Shown in pieces: positions 1 to 11,167 of a stretch of 64,000 nucleotides of DNA. The notes beneath the pieces are model-generated. The model did not search any database, had not been told where the DNA came from, and saw only the letters and a list, made by a program, of their open reading frames with translations. Position numbers and translations under genes: made by a program. The stretch lies in NCBI GenBank assembly GCA_019054805.1, contig JAHQIY010000001.1:6400501-6464500 (forward strand). Direction: 5' to 3'. This DNA comes from Brachionus manjavacas (lineage: Eukaryota; Rotifera; Eurotatoria; Ploima; Brachionidae). How positions within the stretch are numbered: the stretch's first letter is position 1; every line of letters starts with the position of its first letter.

Positions 1-10
1 TATCCTAAAT

Positions 11-78
11 AAATTTTTTTTGCATGTACCAAAGTACACAAAGTACCAAAGTACATCTCATCCATGCAAAAAAAATTT
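11..78. repeat. Perfect inverted repeat, 16-bp arms
   Basis: The left arm at 11-26 (AAATTTTTTTTGCATG) is the exact reverse complement of the arm at 63-78, with a 36-base spacer that itself contains repeated AAAGTAC words. It could be the tip of a small palindromic element or a simple hairpin. No coding frame runs through it. The rest of 79-934 is AT-rich sequence in which I see no gene. Confidence 0.6.
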
Positions 79-934
79 TAATTTTATGTTTTAAATTGCA
101 TGTCTAAGCTTGTAGCGCAGCATAATAGAACGAGGGAATACGGTATTAAAAATGAAGATAGTAAGGTATAGTCGGAAAGGTTGTTCACGTTTAAGTGAAC
201 AAAAACCCGAGACCCAGATAGTGAAGATATAAATTAAAAAATACTTTTTTAGTTCAACGATATTCGTATATTCAAGTCATTGCAGTTAGACAATGGACAC
301 CAATTATTGAACCAGAAATAATACAACAAACACAACCCAAAAAGTGCGGTCGTAATACGTAACCTAAAACTGGCAAAGCGAATATCAATTACATTGAATT
401 CCCCTATTTATATAATAAAATTTATGATTTTATTTAGAAATTATTTTCAAACTCATTTAATCAAATTTTTGTTGGCTTTAAATTCAAAAAATAATAAAAG
501 AGTCCCAAAATTTTGTTAAGAATTTTATTAAGTTTCTTACTCTACATAAAAAAAATCTATATTTAAGATTTTGATTTTAAATTTGAATTTTATAATGCAT
601 TCTTATTAATGAAAAATAACAAAAGTCCTGAACATATAAAAACAAAAACGCTAATTTGAAAATATACAATAAGCTGAGAACGGGTTCGTATGAAATACTA
701 TGTTTCTTTTAAGAAACCAAAAGAAAAAAACTTTTTACCCTTAGATTTGAGAAAAAACTTTTATTAAAAAGATCTTTATTAGATCTTTTGTAAACTTTAA
801 TCAAGTTGAATTTCTGGTATTAAAATAAATTCAGAATTAATTCAAATTTTTCCAAAATTGCTGAATCAAAAGAAAATTTAACAGCAATTAATCAAACTTG
901 AATATCACACTTAATTTTTAAACGTTAATAATTA

Positions 935-1216
935 GTGTTGACATTAATAGTCCATTACACGGTATTTTTTGCGGCCATTTGGCTGCAATGGCGGCCAAAT
1001 TTTGGACCAGCTTAATATATAATATTTTAAATTAATTTTTTTCTTATTAAAAAATGTTTTTTTTTAATTAATAAACATATTAAATTAACTTAATTTTTTA
1101 TTTTTTATTATCTTATCACCAGACCGTATATTTTTGGCCGTTTATTTTGGCGGTCCAAAATTTTGGCCGCCAAGCTGGCCGACCGGTTAAGTGGCCGCTT
1201 GTACGGATCCCAACAC
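935..1216. mobile_element. MITE with GTGTTG...CAACAC terminal inverted repeats
   Basis: The element starts GTGTTG and ends CAACAC. The inverted arms are long but imperfect: GCGGCCA, GGCGGCCAA and TTTTGGACC words on the left are mirrored on the right as GGTCC, TTGGCCGCC and TGGCCGC. The GC-rich arms contrast with an AT-only core and with the AT-rich flanks. Both outer ends are flanked by TA, which suggests a TA target duplication of the Tc1/mariner kind. TAGTGTTG as a longer terminus, as in some hAT elements, is an alternative reading. There is no transposase frame, so it is non-autonomous. Confidence 0.75.
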
Positions 1217-1285
1217 TATTAAAAATAAAATTTTAAATATGAATTTTTCAAAGTTAGAATATAAATTTATCTGAATTATGTTTTA

Positions 1286-1499
1286 ATTTTGATTTTTGAT
1301 TTCAACAAAAGCATTTAAATGCTATTAATTCTCCCAAATTATTTAGTAATCAAAATGAAAAATAAATTTTTTTTATAAAATAAAAATATTGCACAAAAAA
1401 TCAAAAAATTTTAAATTTTTCATTTTTTCATTTTATCAAAATTTTGACGAGCATTTTTTTTTTAAATTTTATTGTGTTAAATCGGAGTTCTTGTTCGAA
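1286..1499. repeat. Local repeat, copy 1 (pair with 2142-2313)
   Basis: This segment runs from TTTTGATTTTTGATTT through CTCCCAAATTATTTAGTAAT to GTTCTTGTTCGAA and recurs about 850 bp to the right with length differences only in the A and T runs. It is non-coding. The shared block looks like a local segmental duplication or two copies of a short unclassified repeat. The remaining sequence between 1217 and 2949 holds no gene that I can recognise. Confidence 0.7.
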
Positions 1500-2141
1500 C
1501 GATATCAAACTTTGTATAGATTTGTATAGAAAATTTTAGATATAAAAGATACGTGCTTCATTCAATCATTCTTCTTTTAGTATAAACAATTTTTAAAATT
1601 CTCTAAACACTATCAATCTTAAAGTAAGCTTTTGATGTTTAAAAAAGCAATATCTAGAGACAAAGTTTTATATCCCTAATGAAAATCTGGAATAAAATTT
1701 TTTTTTTTAACAAATTCAAAATGAATAGACTTTAAATTTATTTTAAAGATTTGTTTTTCAATTAATAATTTAAATATATCTAAATTTCAAAATTCTGAAA
1801 AAGTTTAATTCCATACGAGGCATAAGTGCAGAATTATTACTTCCTTTGCAATTCAAAAAAAAACTTTAAAAACGTGATTTAATATAAAATGAGCATCAAT
1901 TTTTTTATTTCTTTTATTAACAAACTTGAAAACTAATAAAATTCGTTTTATATAGAATTCTATTTCTTTATATTTTCTTTTGACTTTAAATCAAAAATAA
2001 TAAAAAAAAATAAGAACTAATTTTATAATACGAACACTTATTTTTGAATTATCTATTTAAATTAAATCTCGTGAGCAAGTCATGAATTTTATCTGTCGAA
2101 AATTAGATAAGAGTCTATAATAAAATGTCTAAGCTATTTCA

Positions 2142-2313
2142 TTTTTTGATTTTTGATTTTAATGCTTTAAATGCTATTAATTCTCCCAAATTATTTAGTA
2201 ATCAAAATGAAAATAAATTTTTTTATAAAATAAAATATTGCACAAAAATCAAATCAAAATTTTGACGATGCATTTTTTTTAAATTTTTTTTTTAAATCGA
2301 GTTCTTGTTCGAA
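2142..2313. repeat. Local repeat, copy 2 (pair with 1286-1499)
   Basis: Second copy of the block described at 1286-1499. It is slightly shorter because homopolymer runs differ and a T/A-rich stretch in the middle is absent. The order of the shared words is the same and on the same strand. Confidence 0.7.
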
Positions 2314-2420
2314 ATTTTTTTATTCTATTTGTTTTAAAAGAATTATTTTGATAAAAAAAACGAGATTTATTTAAAAATTTTTCAGCAAAATCAATTAAAT
2401 TTAGTTTTTGAAAAGCATCT

Positions 2421-2509
2421 CAATTTTATTTTGCTCTTTCATGCATTCTCAATGCAAAATAATTTTTTATTAATTTAAGCCGGTTTTTGACGCTAATGTG
2501 AATACTCTC
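2421..2509. repeat. Short tandem duplication, unit 1
   Basis: A block of about 88 bp (CAATTTTATTTTGCTCTTTC ... GACGCTAATGTGAATACTCTC) is repeated at 2558-2644 with a 48-bp spacer. The copies differ only in a T run. This high identity in non-coding DNA implies a recent local duplication. Confidence 0.8.
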
Positions 2510-2557
2510 GCTTTGAACTCATCAAAAAAAACGTGAATACTTTTTGAACTCATAAAA

Positions 2558-2644
2558 CAATTTTATTTTGCTCTTTCATGCATTCTCAATGCAAAATAAT
2601 TTTATTAATTTAAGCCGGTTTTTGACGCTAATGTGAATACTCTC
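2558..2644. repeat. Short tandem duplication, unit 2
   Basis: Second unit of the duplication described at 2421-2509, on the same strand. Confidence 0.8.
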
Positions 2645-2949
2645 TGAATATAAAAATCTATCATAATCATGACAAGACAAAACTCAATCTAGTATATAAG
2701 AATAGTATACAATCAATTCAAAGTTTTAAAATAATTAGTATTTTTATCTCAAAATTTTCTTCCAAAAATTATTTACAAAATTAGACGTAATTTGATAAAA
2801 AAAAATCTTAATTTTTAAAAAAGCGTCATAATTACGTCATTCGTCTTATCACCCTCTTGATCGTATCAAGTTTCTTTTTCTCAAAAAATTATTTTTTCTT
2901 TTTTATTAAAACATAAAATACAAAGTCTAATTTAAGGTATAAGTACAAA

Positions 2950-3762
2950 TTAATTCTGTATTCCACATAATAGATTGGCTGGTAGAGCTCGGTCAATTTG
3001 GGCTGGATAGGGTAAATTCAAATTCGCCATTATCTTAATAAACTCTTCTTTTGCCTTGCTCAATCTTGGGTTGTGTTTTTTCTCTTCGCCAACACTGCTG
3101 TTTGTCTGACCAGTGTAGTCATGTGCCGGAAAGACCACATAGTCATCTGGCAAAGTGAATATTTTCGAATGAACTGAATCGTAGAGCAGAGCTGAATTTC
3201 CTTGTTGGAAATCGGTGCGGCCACAGCCTCTAATTAGCAAGGCGTCGCCGGTAAAAACAGATTTAGCTGTGTGACAAACAATGGAGACACAGCCATTGGT
3301 GTGGCCGGGAGTTGACAAAAATTCAATCTTTTTTGAGCCAAACTGTAGACTGTCACCTTGGAAAATTTGTTTAATTCAAGTCAAAATTTTTATTTTAATT
3401 AAAAACCTTCTTTGATGTAAATGTCAGCTTTGGCGTTCGTGTCAAATATAACACTCTTTACGCCTGGCAGCTTCTGCTTTATTTGACCACTGCCAGTCAC
3501 GTGATCAGCATGAACATGAGTGTTAACTTAAAGTTTAGGTTAAGTTCTAGTCTTAATGGCAAAGCGACAAGCAATTACTTGCATACAAAAGCTTTAAATT
3601 GAGATCATTTACAACCTTAATGTCCCGATCGACAGTCTCGATCACTGGATCAATGATGATCGCTTCGCGGGTCTTGGCATCAGCCAACACGTAGGTGTAA
3701 GTAGATGAGACTTTTTCAAAAAGCTGTCGGAAAACCAACGTTGGATCGCAAACATGAGCCAT
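2950..3762 (-). CDS. ETHE1: ETHE1-type persulfide dioxygenase, three exons
   Basis: The family oxidises glutathione persulfide to sulfite with O2 in the mitochondrial matrix, the second step of sulfide detoxification. Exons on the minus strand are 3762-3579, 3526-3407 and 3356-2950. The introns are about 50 bp, GT-AG, both in phase 1, and the product is 236 residues, near the family length of about 240-250. Exon 1 gives the N-terminal MBL strand region ([19 protein letters not shown]). Exon 2 carries the metal motif THVHADH (residues about 64-70) and TGSG. Exon 3 carries [26 protein letters not shown] and FPAHDY, the ETHE1 signatures. The start was chosen as the first ATG (MAHVCDPT). A reading from 3783 would need a non-ATG start. 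No clear transit peptide is visible. An AATAAA on the minus strand at about 2902-2907 could serve as poly(A) signal. It lies head to head with the SLC26 gene. Confidence 0.93.
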
Positions 3763-4390
3763 TTTAAATATGAATTTTTTCAATGAAAATTTTGAAAAAC
3801 AGCCTTGGAATAAAACAGTTTTATATGGCAGAAAATTATGAAATAGCTAAATGACAAAGCAGTTTTACTTAGCGACTAAATTATGTAACGCATCCTTCTG
3901 AGAGTCCTCAAGCAACCAGAAGTTTTTTTTTAGGTGTGTTAAGTAAAGTATCGTCAAAATTTGCTTTTTTTTATATGAGTTTGCGAAAATTTATCAGAAA
4001 GCTCTAAAGAGAAAGCAATTTTTAAATTTTTCTGAAAATTAAGTACAAGCAATTATGTTGTATAGCTTTCTTTACCTTATTATTTAAATCTCAAACAGCA
4101 AAATCAATATTGGTATGATAATCAAAATAGAAAATAATAATTTCTTAGTCTGGATAAATGCGGATCTGCTGAAACCATTTAAAAAATGAAGCGTTTAGAT
4201 AATCTAAATAAGGCATTTAGTATTTTTAAATAAAATGTTTAATTTGTTTTAAGTTTAAAAAGTGAATTTATGACGCAAGTTTTTATTGATAAAATTATAA
4301 TATTTTTTGAATAATAATAAAATTTTTCTCCTTTTTAAAAAAGCTTTCACTTTCATTTTAGAAAAAATTGTTTTGGCTTTGGATTTTTGA
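3763..4390. promoter_or_regulatory. Shared upstream interval of ETHE1 and SLC26 genes
   Basis: These 628 bases separate the start codons of two divergent genes and must hold both 5' UTRs and core promoters. The sequence is AT-rich and I see no decisive TATA or initiator assignment. A bidirectional promoter is inferred from geometry only. Confidence 0.45.
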
Positions 4391-7300
4391 ATGGATGAGA
4401 ACGAAAATTGGTCAAATCGGCGAGTTGTTTCCATAAACCGTCCGGCATATTCACAAAAAGAATTCGACTCCAAATTTAGAACCAAAAGTGAAATCAATAG
4501 TGAAAAAGGCTCAAAAATTCGAAAAGTCTTATCAAAACTCTCGCCAATTAATCTCCTAGGCACATTCACAATTCTATCATTCATTACCGAGTATAATTTC
4601 AAAAAATACCTGATTACTGATATGCTCAGTGGAATTACAGTCGGTGTCATGCATATTCCGTCATGTAAGCCAGCTTTTTTCTACTTTTTAGAATAGGATG
4701 ATAGTTTTTCGTGCTTAGCTCTGGCCTACGGAGCCTTGACAAGCTTGAACCCAGTGCACGGGTTGTACACCAGTTTTTTCACAGGAATTACTTATATCTT
4801 TTTCGGAACCAGGTACTAAACTAAGGAAAAATTTGAATGAGAAAAAAAAAATTTTTTTTATAGTAAACATTTATCAGTAGGAACATTTGCGGTCACGAGT
4901 CTTATAGTTTATTCTACAATAAGTCGATTGGAAACCGAGTATCCAGAGTTGGCCTTTCCAAATAGCCTTGAAAATTCTACAACGATTGAAGGACCCTCAA
5001 TGGAGTTTAAAATAAAAGTTGCCACTGGATTGGCGTTCTGGTGTGGAGTTATTCAAGTATTCAAAAAAATATCAAATCAATTTCTTTATAAATTTTTTGT
5101 TAGGTCATTTTTTCCTTGCTGAAGTTTGGCTCTATATCAAAATTTTTGTCCCAACCTCTTCTTCGAGGGTTTACGACAGCCGCGGCTTTCCACGTATTTT
5201 CAAGTCAAATGAAACACATATTTGGTATTTATTATGTGAACCGAAAAAAAAGGAAGTTCTTCAAGTTAATATTTGTAAGATATTTAATATTTTAATATTT
5301 AGAAATAAGCCCTTGATAAGTTTAAGAAAATTTCACAAGTTTTATCATAGAAAATATGGGGTACTTTATGGTTAAATTTGCTTGCAATTTAAAAAGCGTT
5401 AGATAATAAAAAAAGTCTATCAAGTTAACAATTTTTTTATCTTCTTTTTAAAAGAGTAAAAATATTTCAAGTTACTTCAAATTTAATTTTTTATCAAGTT
5501 AAATATTCTTTCTGTATTTTTAAAAACCAAAGTGATAACTTTCTGAATAAAAGCAAATTTTAATTCAGATCAAAATTTATAATATGCTTTAAGCAATTTG
5601 TTGCAGATTTAATTATTTGGTAAAGATCATCATTGAAATCTTTTCTAAGATTTATCAAAAAAAAAAAGCTATGCGTTGGAAATTATGTTTTTCATATAAA
5701 TATGTAAAAAAGAATGGGTAAATTTATTTTTTTTAAATTCTTTCAGCATTGAAATATCTTCAAATTATTATTTAAGAAACTGTCTACAAATATTGATACT
5801 GAAATTTTTGAAAATCAGCATATAGTCCAAAAACTTTGTTTTACTTAGGAAATCTATTTTATTGATATTTTAAATTTTAGCTAAGAAAGATGTACAAACT
5901 GAAAATTTCATCAAACCTTTTGCTCCAAGGTTTTCCCTCGCCCATTTAATACGATGGGTTAATGGGGTGAGAGCTTAAATGTTTGGCTGACCGGTGGATG
6001 ACCACGAGTCAGTCAGTTTTTATTAAAAATTTAAGAAAAAGTTTCGAAAGCTGTCCGATATACGGAAAAACAGCTTGTATTTATAGTTGTCGTGACAGTG
6101 CCAAGGCGTAGGTTGAGTTAACGGTGATATGAGTCTTCTGGAAGGCTCGTCTACCGGATTGTCGGCAGAAGGCACGACACACGAATTGTATTTGTGGCCC
6201 TGAATTAGTTGACCACCAGCACTAGGGAGAAGAATCTATGCATTGATTCTCTCCCACTTGAGTAAAAGCGGACTCACTTTGCTCGCACACGCTTCCACAG
6301 TCCGATAACTGCCATGTTGTCGATGAAGGTCTTCATGTTGCATGGACGGTCACTTAAAATAAAGGGCAGCAAAGAAGCTGTTGCTTCGTTAAATAAACTG
6401 GAGTCAGTGGGAGCGACGACTGAGAAATCACTTCCCGAGTAGTCATCGACTGCCTCCAACTGGTACTCGGAAGCGTCCGTATACCAGGACGCTAGTTATC
6501 TTTTTCATAATTCTTAAATTAACTTAATAATTTTTTTATATTCTTAATAAAAAAATTTGCGTTGAGATAATTTTTTTGTAACAATGTGGTAAAGCTTAAA
6601 TGTGTTAAAGGGGTGACAAATTTAATATATTAGACAAAAGTGGCTTTCTAAAAATTTTGAAAAATTGAATGTTTTTGGTCAATTTTGTAGACGTCATTCA
6701 AAGTCTAAAAATAAAAAAGTAAAACTTAAAGAAGGCTAAAATTTTATCTTATTCCAAAATTCTAGTCTAAAACATTTTTTGACAAAAAGCCTTTAGATAA
6801 TGACGTAAGATTTTGTGCTCTTTCAGAACATATTTCAGAATAAATGGGAATTTATGGAGTGTTTTGTAAGATAAACTTTTCAGAAGACAGGCTACCTTAC
6901 TAAAGCTCAAGTGTTTTAAGATCCCTAGTACCGGAAATTTTTTTTTGGACCACCCCCTAAGATTTTGGCTTCCTCAGGTTTTCATATACGTAGATCATTA
7001 ATTTAAAATTGAATCATGAGATAATGTTGACGTTTTGCATTTTCGGAACCTTAAAATTTCTTAGTTGAGATATCTAATAGAGTTATAAGTTGAGCTATAC
7101 GGTTTAATTTTTAAGTAAAATGGACCTCTTTACATATCTCGACTACGAAACTTTGTTGTGAAATTATAGCTTTAGCTTTTTCTTTATTTTAATTAAAAAA
7201 AAAAGGTTTGACGATTATAAACAATTTGTATTATTTTTGATTTAAATTTTAAATTAATAATCTGTCTAATTAACCAAAATTAATATTTTAATTAAAATTT

Positions 7301-8940
7301 TATTCAGTGGATTCAAGTTTTCATTGAAAAAAATTTCTGATATGAAATCTTTGGGTCCTAAGCTACCAGAATACGTTTTGATTTTGTTTAAAAAAAAAGT
7401 AAAATTTAATATTCAAAAAATGTTTAACATTTAAACTTAAGCTCATTTTTCAAAATTTTATTTTTAAATTTAAAAAAAATCTAATTTTTTTATTTATTTT
7501 AGCTTTACTTAAGACTTTTTCAAAACATCGAATCAATCAATTGGGCAGCATTTATATTCTCAATAGTTTGCATTGTTTTTCTCTACCTCACTCGCACTCA
7601 AATAAATGAAAGATTCAAAACTCAGCTCAAAAATATACCATTACCAATCGAATTATTTGTTATTATAGTAGGTACTGTTATTTCCAATTTGGCTGAACTA
7701 AACAAGAATTACGCCATGACTGTAGTTGGAAGCATACCTAGTGGTTTTCCTGAACCACAGCTTCCCGAATTCAATTTGTTCATGGACATGCTACTAGATG
7801 CGATAATTCTCTCAGTTATTGCCTATGCGACCAGCTTGTCTGTATCGGATCTTTTTGCCAGAAAGCATAAATACAAAATAGACTCAAATAAAGAATTTTT
7901 TGCACTCGGTGCATCTAACATTGCAGGTTCATTTTTTCAAAGTTTTGTAAGCTGCGGTTCACTATCCAGAACAGTGGTAGCGGACAGTTCTGGTGGCAAA
8001 ACTCAGCTAGTTACAATAGTAGCTAGCTCGGTTGTTCTCACAGTCATGCTCTGGCTAGGACCGTTCCTAGAACAACTTCCTAAGGCGTGCTTGGGCTCGA
8101 TCATAGTCGCAGCCCTGCTTAACTTGCTACTTCAAGTGCGCGATCTTCCCTACTATTGGAGACTGGATAAATTAGACTTTGCTACGTGGACAATCACATT
8201 TATTTCAACCATTATCCTCGATGTAGACTTTGGTTTGTGCATGGGTTTCCTCACCGTGCTATTTCTGAACACTTACAGGACACAAAAACTTGAAGTTAAG
8301 GTACAAGGTAGAGTCAAAGATTTTGAGTTGTATCGTCAAGTAGATAAGTATTTGGTGACAGAACAAGAATCAATACGGGTTGTTTGTCCAAATCAATCGA
8401 TTTACTTCGTCACATCAGACATATTTAAGCATCAGCTTAATTATTCCTGTCCTTCAAAAAGCAATATGATAACTGATTTGAGTCTTTTAGAAAATGTGAG
8501 CTGAATAAAAAAAATTTCTCTAAGATTCTGTTTAAGATCTATTTTTTTTTCTAGTGTAAAATTAATTATGGATGTGGAAATTGTGGGTCGGAAAAGAGTG
8601 ATATAGAAATTAGAATAGATGATACCGAAAATGATACTTTGAATAATAGCAAAAAATTCGAAACTATTATTATTAATTTTAAAAATGTTCAATTTGTTGA
8701 CGAAGCAGGCTGCAAGTGTTTGAAGGAAATAATTAAAGATTATGAAAGTGATAATATACAAATTTTGTTTGCTTGTTGTAATGGTAAGTTAATTCATTAA
8801 AAAACATTTTGAAAATGAAAAAATTCTTATTTTTTTTTTAACTAGAAACTGTGCTTGATTATTTCAAGCGTATGAAATTGGAATTGGATGACAGGATTTT
8901 TTTGACAGTTCAGGATGCTGTTAGTTCAAAGCTTTGCTAA
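4391..8940 (+). CDS. SLC26-family anion exchanger, seven exons
   Basis: SLC26 proteins exchange sulfate, chloride, bicarbonate, oxalate or related anions across membranes. Exons are 4391-4664, 4719-4812, 4864-5056, 5104-5274, 7503-8495, 8555-8783 and 8846-8940. All have GT-AG borders with matching phases and give 682 residues, a full family length. The sulfate-transporter signature region (AYGALTSLNPVHGLYTSFF, with SVGTFAV soon after) lies at about residues 93-130. LLRGFTTAAAFHVFSSQ lies in exon 4, and SDLFARKHKYKID and GSLSRTVVADSSGGKTQ lie in exon 5. A C-terminal STAS domain covers about 510-682 and contains IIINFKNVQFVDEAG. The start is the ATG at 4391. An AATAAA at 9063-9068 follows the stop. 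Intron 4 is 2.2 kb and holds a retroelement relic; the others are about 45-65 bp. The exact SLC26 subtype and substrate cannot be told from sequence reading. Confidence 0.93.
5935..6495 (-). mobile_element. Relic of a DIRS-like retroelement (RNase H part) in SLC26 intron 4
   Basis: This block is clearly richer in G and C than the surrounding intron. On the minus strand it shows RNase H-like words in order: SWYTDAS, FNEATASLLP, IDNMAVIGLWKR and, further on, SADNPVDEPSRR. That arrangement is typical of the RNase H region of DIRS-type (tyrosine-recombinase) retroelements, though the assignment to DIRS rather than another lineage is inference. Only a fragment of the element is present and it is a broken fossil. 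It lies antisense to the host gene and is presumably removed with the intron. Confidence 0.5.
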
Positions 8941-9726
8941 TTATTAAAGTTAAGTCTTCCTTAATTTGTTAATTGACTAAAATATTGAATTTTTTGAGTA
9001 AAAGTTAATTTATTACTAATTTCGTTTTATTTTTATTTTTAATTAAACAAAAAAAAGTTGATAATAAAGTTTTGAATGTAAATTGAATATCATTTTAAAT
9101 TTCTAATTATTCTAATAAATTTTTTATAAAAATGTGCCACAAATAGTTACTGAGAAACAGTTACGCTATAGAAATTTGTACTACATTACAATATTTCACC
9201 TTCTAAGAATCTAAACCGGATCTTAAATGAGATCATTCAAGTAAAATTTTACTCAATTTAATTACATAGTCTTAAAAGAGATTTAAATTTGCTTAATTTC
9301 TTAATATACTAAAATTTTTCATGGTAAAAAAATTCCCAATAAAAAGAAAAAAAATTAATTCTAGTTTTGCTTCGTTTTTTAAACTTTTAACTAATTGTTA
9401 TAGAATGAAATCAAATCTTAGTTTATTTTGTACAAAAAAATAATTTAATAATCAATTAAATAATCGCTAAATAAATTTATTAAAAAATTAAAAAACTTAA
9501 ATTTTGGGGTAATTATATACAATATAGGTGTAATCGGGTTAACCGCTTTAATCCCTTTGGACCTCACACAATTAACCGCCGGGGGTAAAGTGGTGACTAA
9601 AATATTCGGAGAAAGTGACCACCCGGTTAGACTTGGATAATTTTAAGTTAAAATTGCAAGCATTTTCATATTTGAAATTAAACTCTTAGGTGAAATAGAA
9701 TGAGTTTATTTAATTTTTAAACAATT
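8941..9726. other. Intergenic, no gene seen
   Basis: This is the AT-rich 3' flank of the SLC26 gene with its AATAAA at 9063-9068. A small GC-richer patch at about 9530-9645 contains GGTTAACC-type words and repeated GGTGAC/GTGACCACC words. It may be the eroded end of a transposon, but no structure is decisive. Confidence 0.4.
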
Positions 9727-9764
9727 TAGTTATTTATTTTTTACCGAGCAAATGCTCCTTCTGA
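9727..9764 (-). repeat. LINE 3'-end tail (CR1/L2-like hairpin plus AAAT run)
   Basis: On the minus strand the sequence reads CAGAAGGAGCATTTGCTC and then an AT-rich run with AAATAAATAA. The GAGC/GCTC pair can form a small hairpin. Closely similar tails occur at 26163-26196 (minus), directly behind LINE reverse-transcriptase coding relics, and at 51471-51513 (plus). That context identifies this as the 3' end of the same LINE group with the body lost. Confidence 0.55.
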
Positions 9765-9821
9765 ATAAAAACGTATGAAAAAATAAAAATAAAGTTAAAT
9801 AATATAAAATAAAAAAAAATT

Positions 9822-9849
9822 AAAAGAAAAAAAAAAGAAAAAAAAAAGA

Positions 9850-9881
<32 letters not shown>

Positions 9882-9902
9882 AAAAAAAAGAAAAAAAAAA
9901 GA
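9822..9902. repeat. Polypurine microsatellite (A8-10 G)n
   Basis: About 80 bases of A runs interrupted by single G at intervals of 9-11 bases. All purine on the plus strand. No coding content. From 9903 to 10816 I see only AT-rich sequence with a few repeated GGTGAACC/GAATTAG words at about 9955-10105. Confidence 0.85.
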
Positions 9903-10816
9903 TAAATAATTCATTCAGATTAAAGTTTATATTCGATCGTTGAAAAAATGGGGTTAGTCGGTTAGGTGAACCATAGTTCACTTATCCAAAAATCATCCAA
10001 AAAATTCTTGTTCTCAGGTATTGGTTCACCAAATTTTTTTGTTCAAAATAGAATTAGGGTGAACCAAAATAGAATTAGACGAACAATTTTTAGATTGTGT
10101 GAGCAAATTGAATAAAGCTATTTAATAGAATGCCTAATTCTCGAAACTGATATAAAAATTAGTTAATAATTATTTTATTTGTAATTTGAAGGAGCTTTAG
10201 AAATAGCTTAGCATTTGCTGTGATCTGGTTGACTCGGTATTACTCTTTCAACAATTTTAAATACCCAAATGCGCTCTATACTTAAATTTTTGCCTTTCAG
10301 CATAAAATAATAAAAATCGAAGAGATTTAAAATTAATTTTTCACCCTTTAAATGCCTGACTTTGAGGGACAAAGATTCATCTATTTCGCAAAATTTACCT
10401 ACTCCGCCAAACTTTAAATTTTATTTATTTTTTCTATCTTATTTTTTATCATTACATTAGCTTATTTCTAAATAGATGAAAAAATTTCAAAATAAGTAAA
10501 ATATTTTTAGATCAGGTCAAGTGATAATTTACTTTTGTTCAGTGCATTTTAACAAATACTTAATTTATGAAAAATGGAAAATAGAGTGTAGATTGTTTTT
10601 TAAAATGCAAACATTATCCTTAAGGATCATCATATAACAAAACCTAAGTCAAAAATTATAAAAAAAAAACTAAGTTTTTCATGTTAGCAATATTAACTTA
10701 AAATTTTTTTTTTTTGAAACTGAAAAAAATATTAGAAACTTCGCACTTTTTCAATGTTATTTAAAAATTGGAGACATTTTGTAATTCAAACACAAAAAAT
10801 TAAGTTATAGAGTGAA

Positions 10817-10954
10817 AGTTCATCATTTTAGTTTTTTTAAGTTTTTATTCGGTCTTATGAAATTATTCCCCTCCAGAGGAGAAAGCAAGTTATTATATAG
10901 AAAAATTAAATAATGAGCGAGGGGAAGATGGATTAAGTTTTGCTCGGCATAACA
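10817..10954 (-). repeat. LTR, left (3' LTR of copy 1)
   Basis: Matches the central and right LTRs through CCCCTCCAGAGGAGAAAGC and GCGAGGGGAAGATGG. The outermost nine or so bases fit less well, so the outer border is approximate. Confidence 0.85.
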
Positions 10955-11167
10955 TACGCCCCCATCGTTAAGAAGAATGGGCCCTAATTCTTATTTAAGT
11001 TTAATGAGCTTTTAAAAAAAAAAGGAAAAGAATGAAAAACAACAAAATTATCAACAAGAAAAAGGGTAAAAAAAAAAATAACTTTGAACAACAAAAATGT
11101 TATACATAAGTCCGAATAGATCGGGTTGAGTTGATTGGTGTCTATCGCCTCTACACATATTGGACAC

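Noticed and set aside
4255-4650. 131-codon minus-strand frame overlapping the SLC26 start
   Set aside because: Antisense to SLC26 exon 1, which has clear homology and splice sites. No family features in the minus frame.
8441-8761. 106-codon minus-strand frame
   Set aside because: Antisense shadow of the SLC26 STAS exons.
9530-9645. GC-richer patch with GGTTAACC and GGTGAC words as a transposon end
   Set aside because: No matching inverted partner or target duplication could be found.
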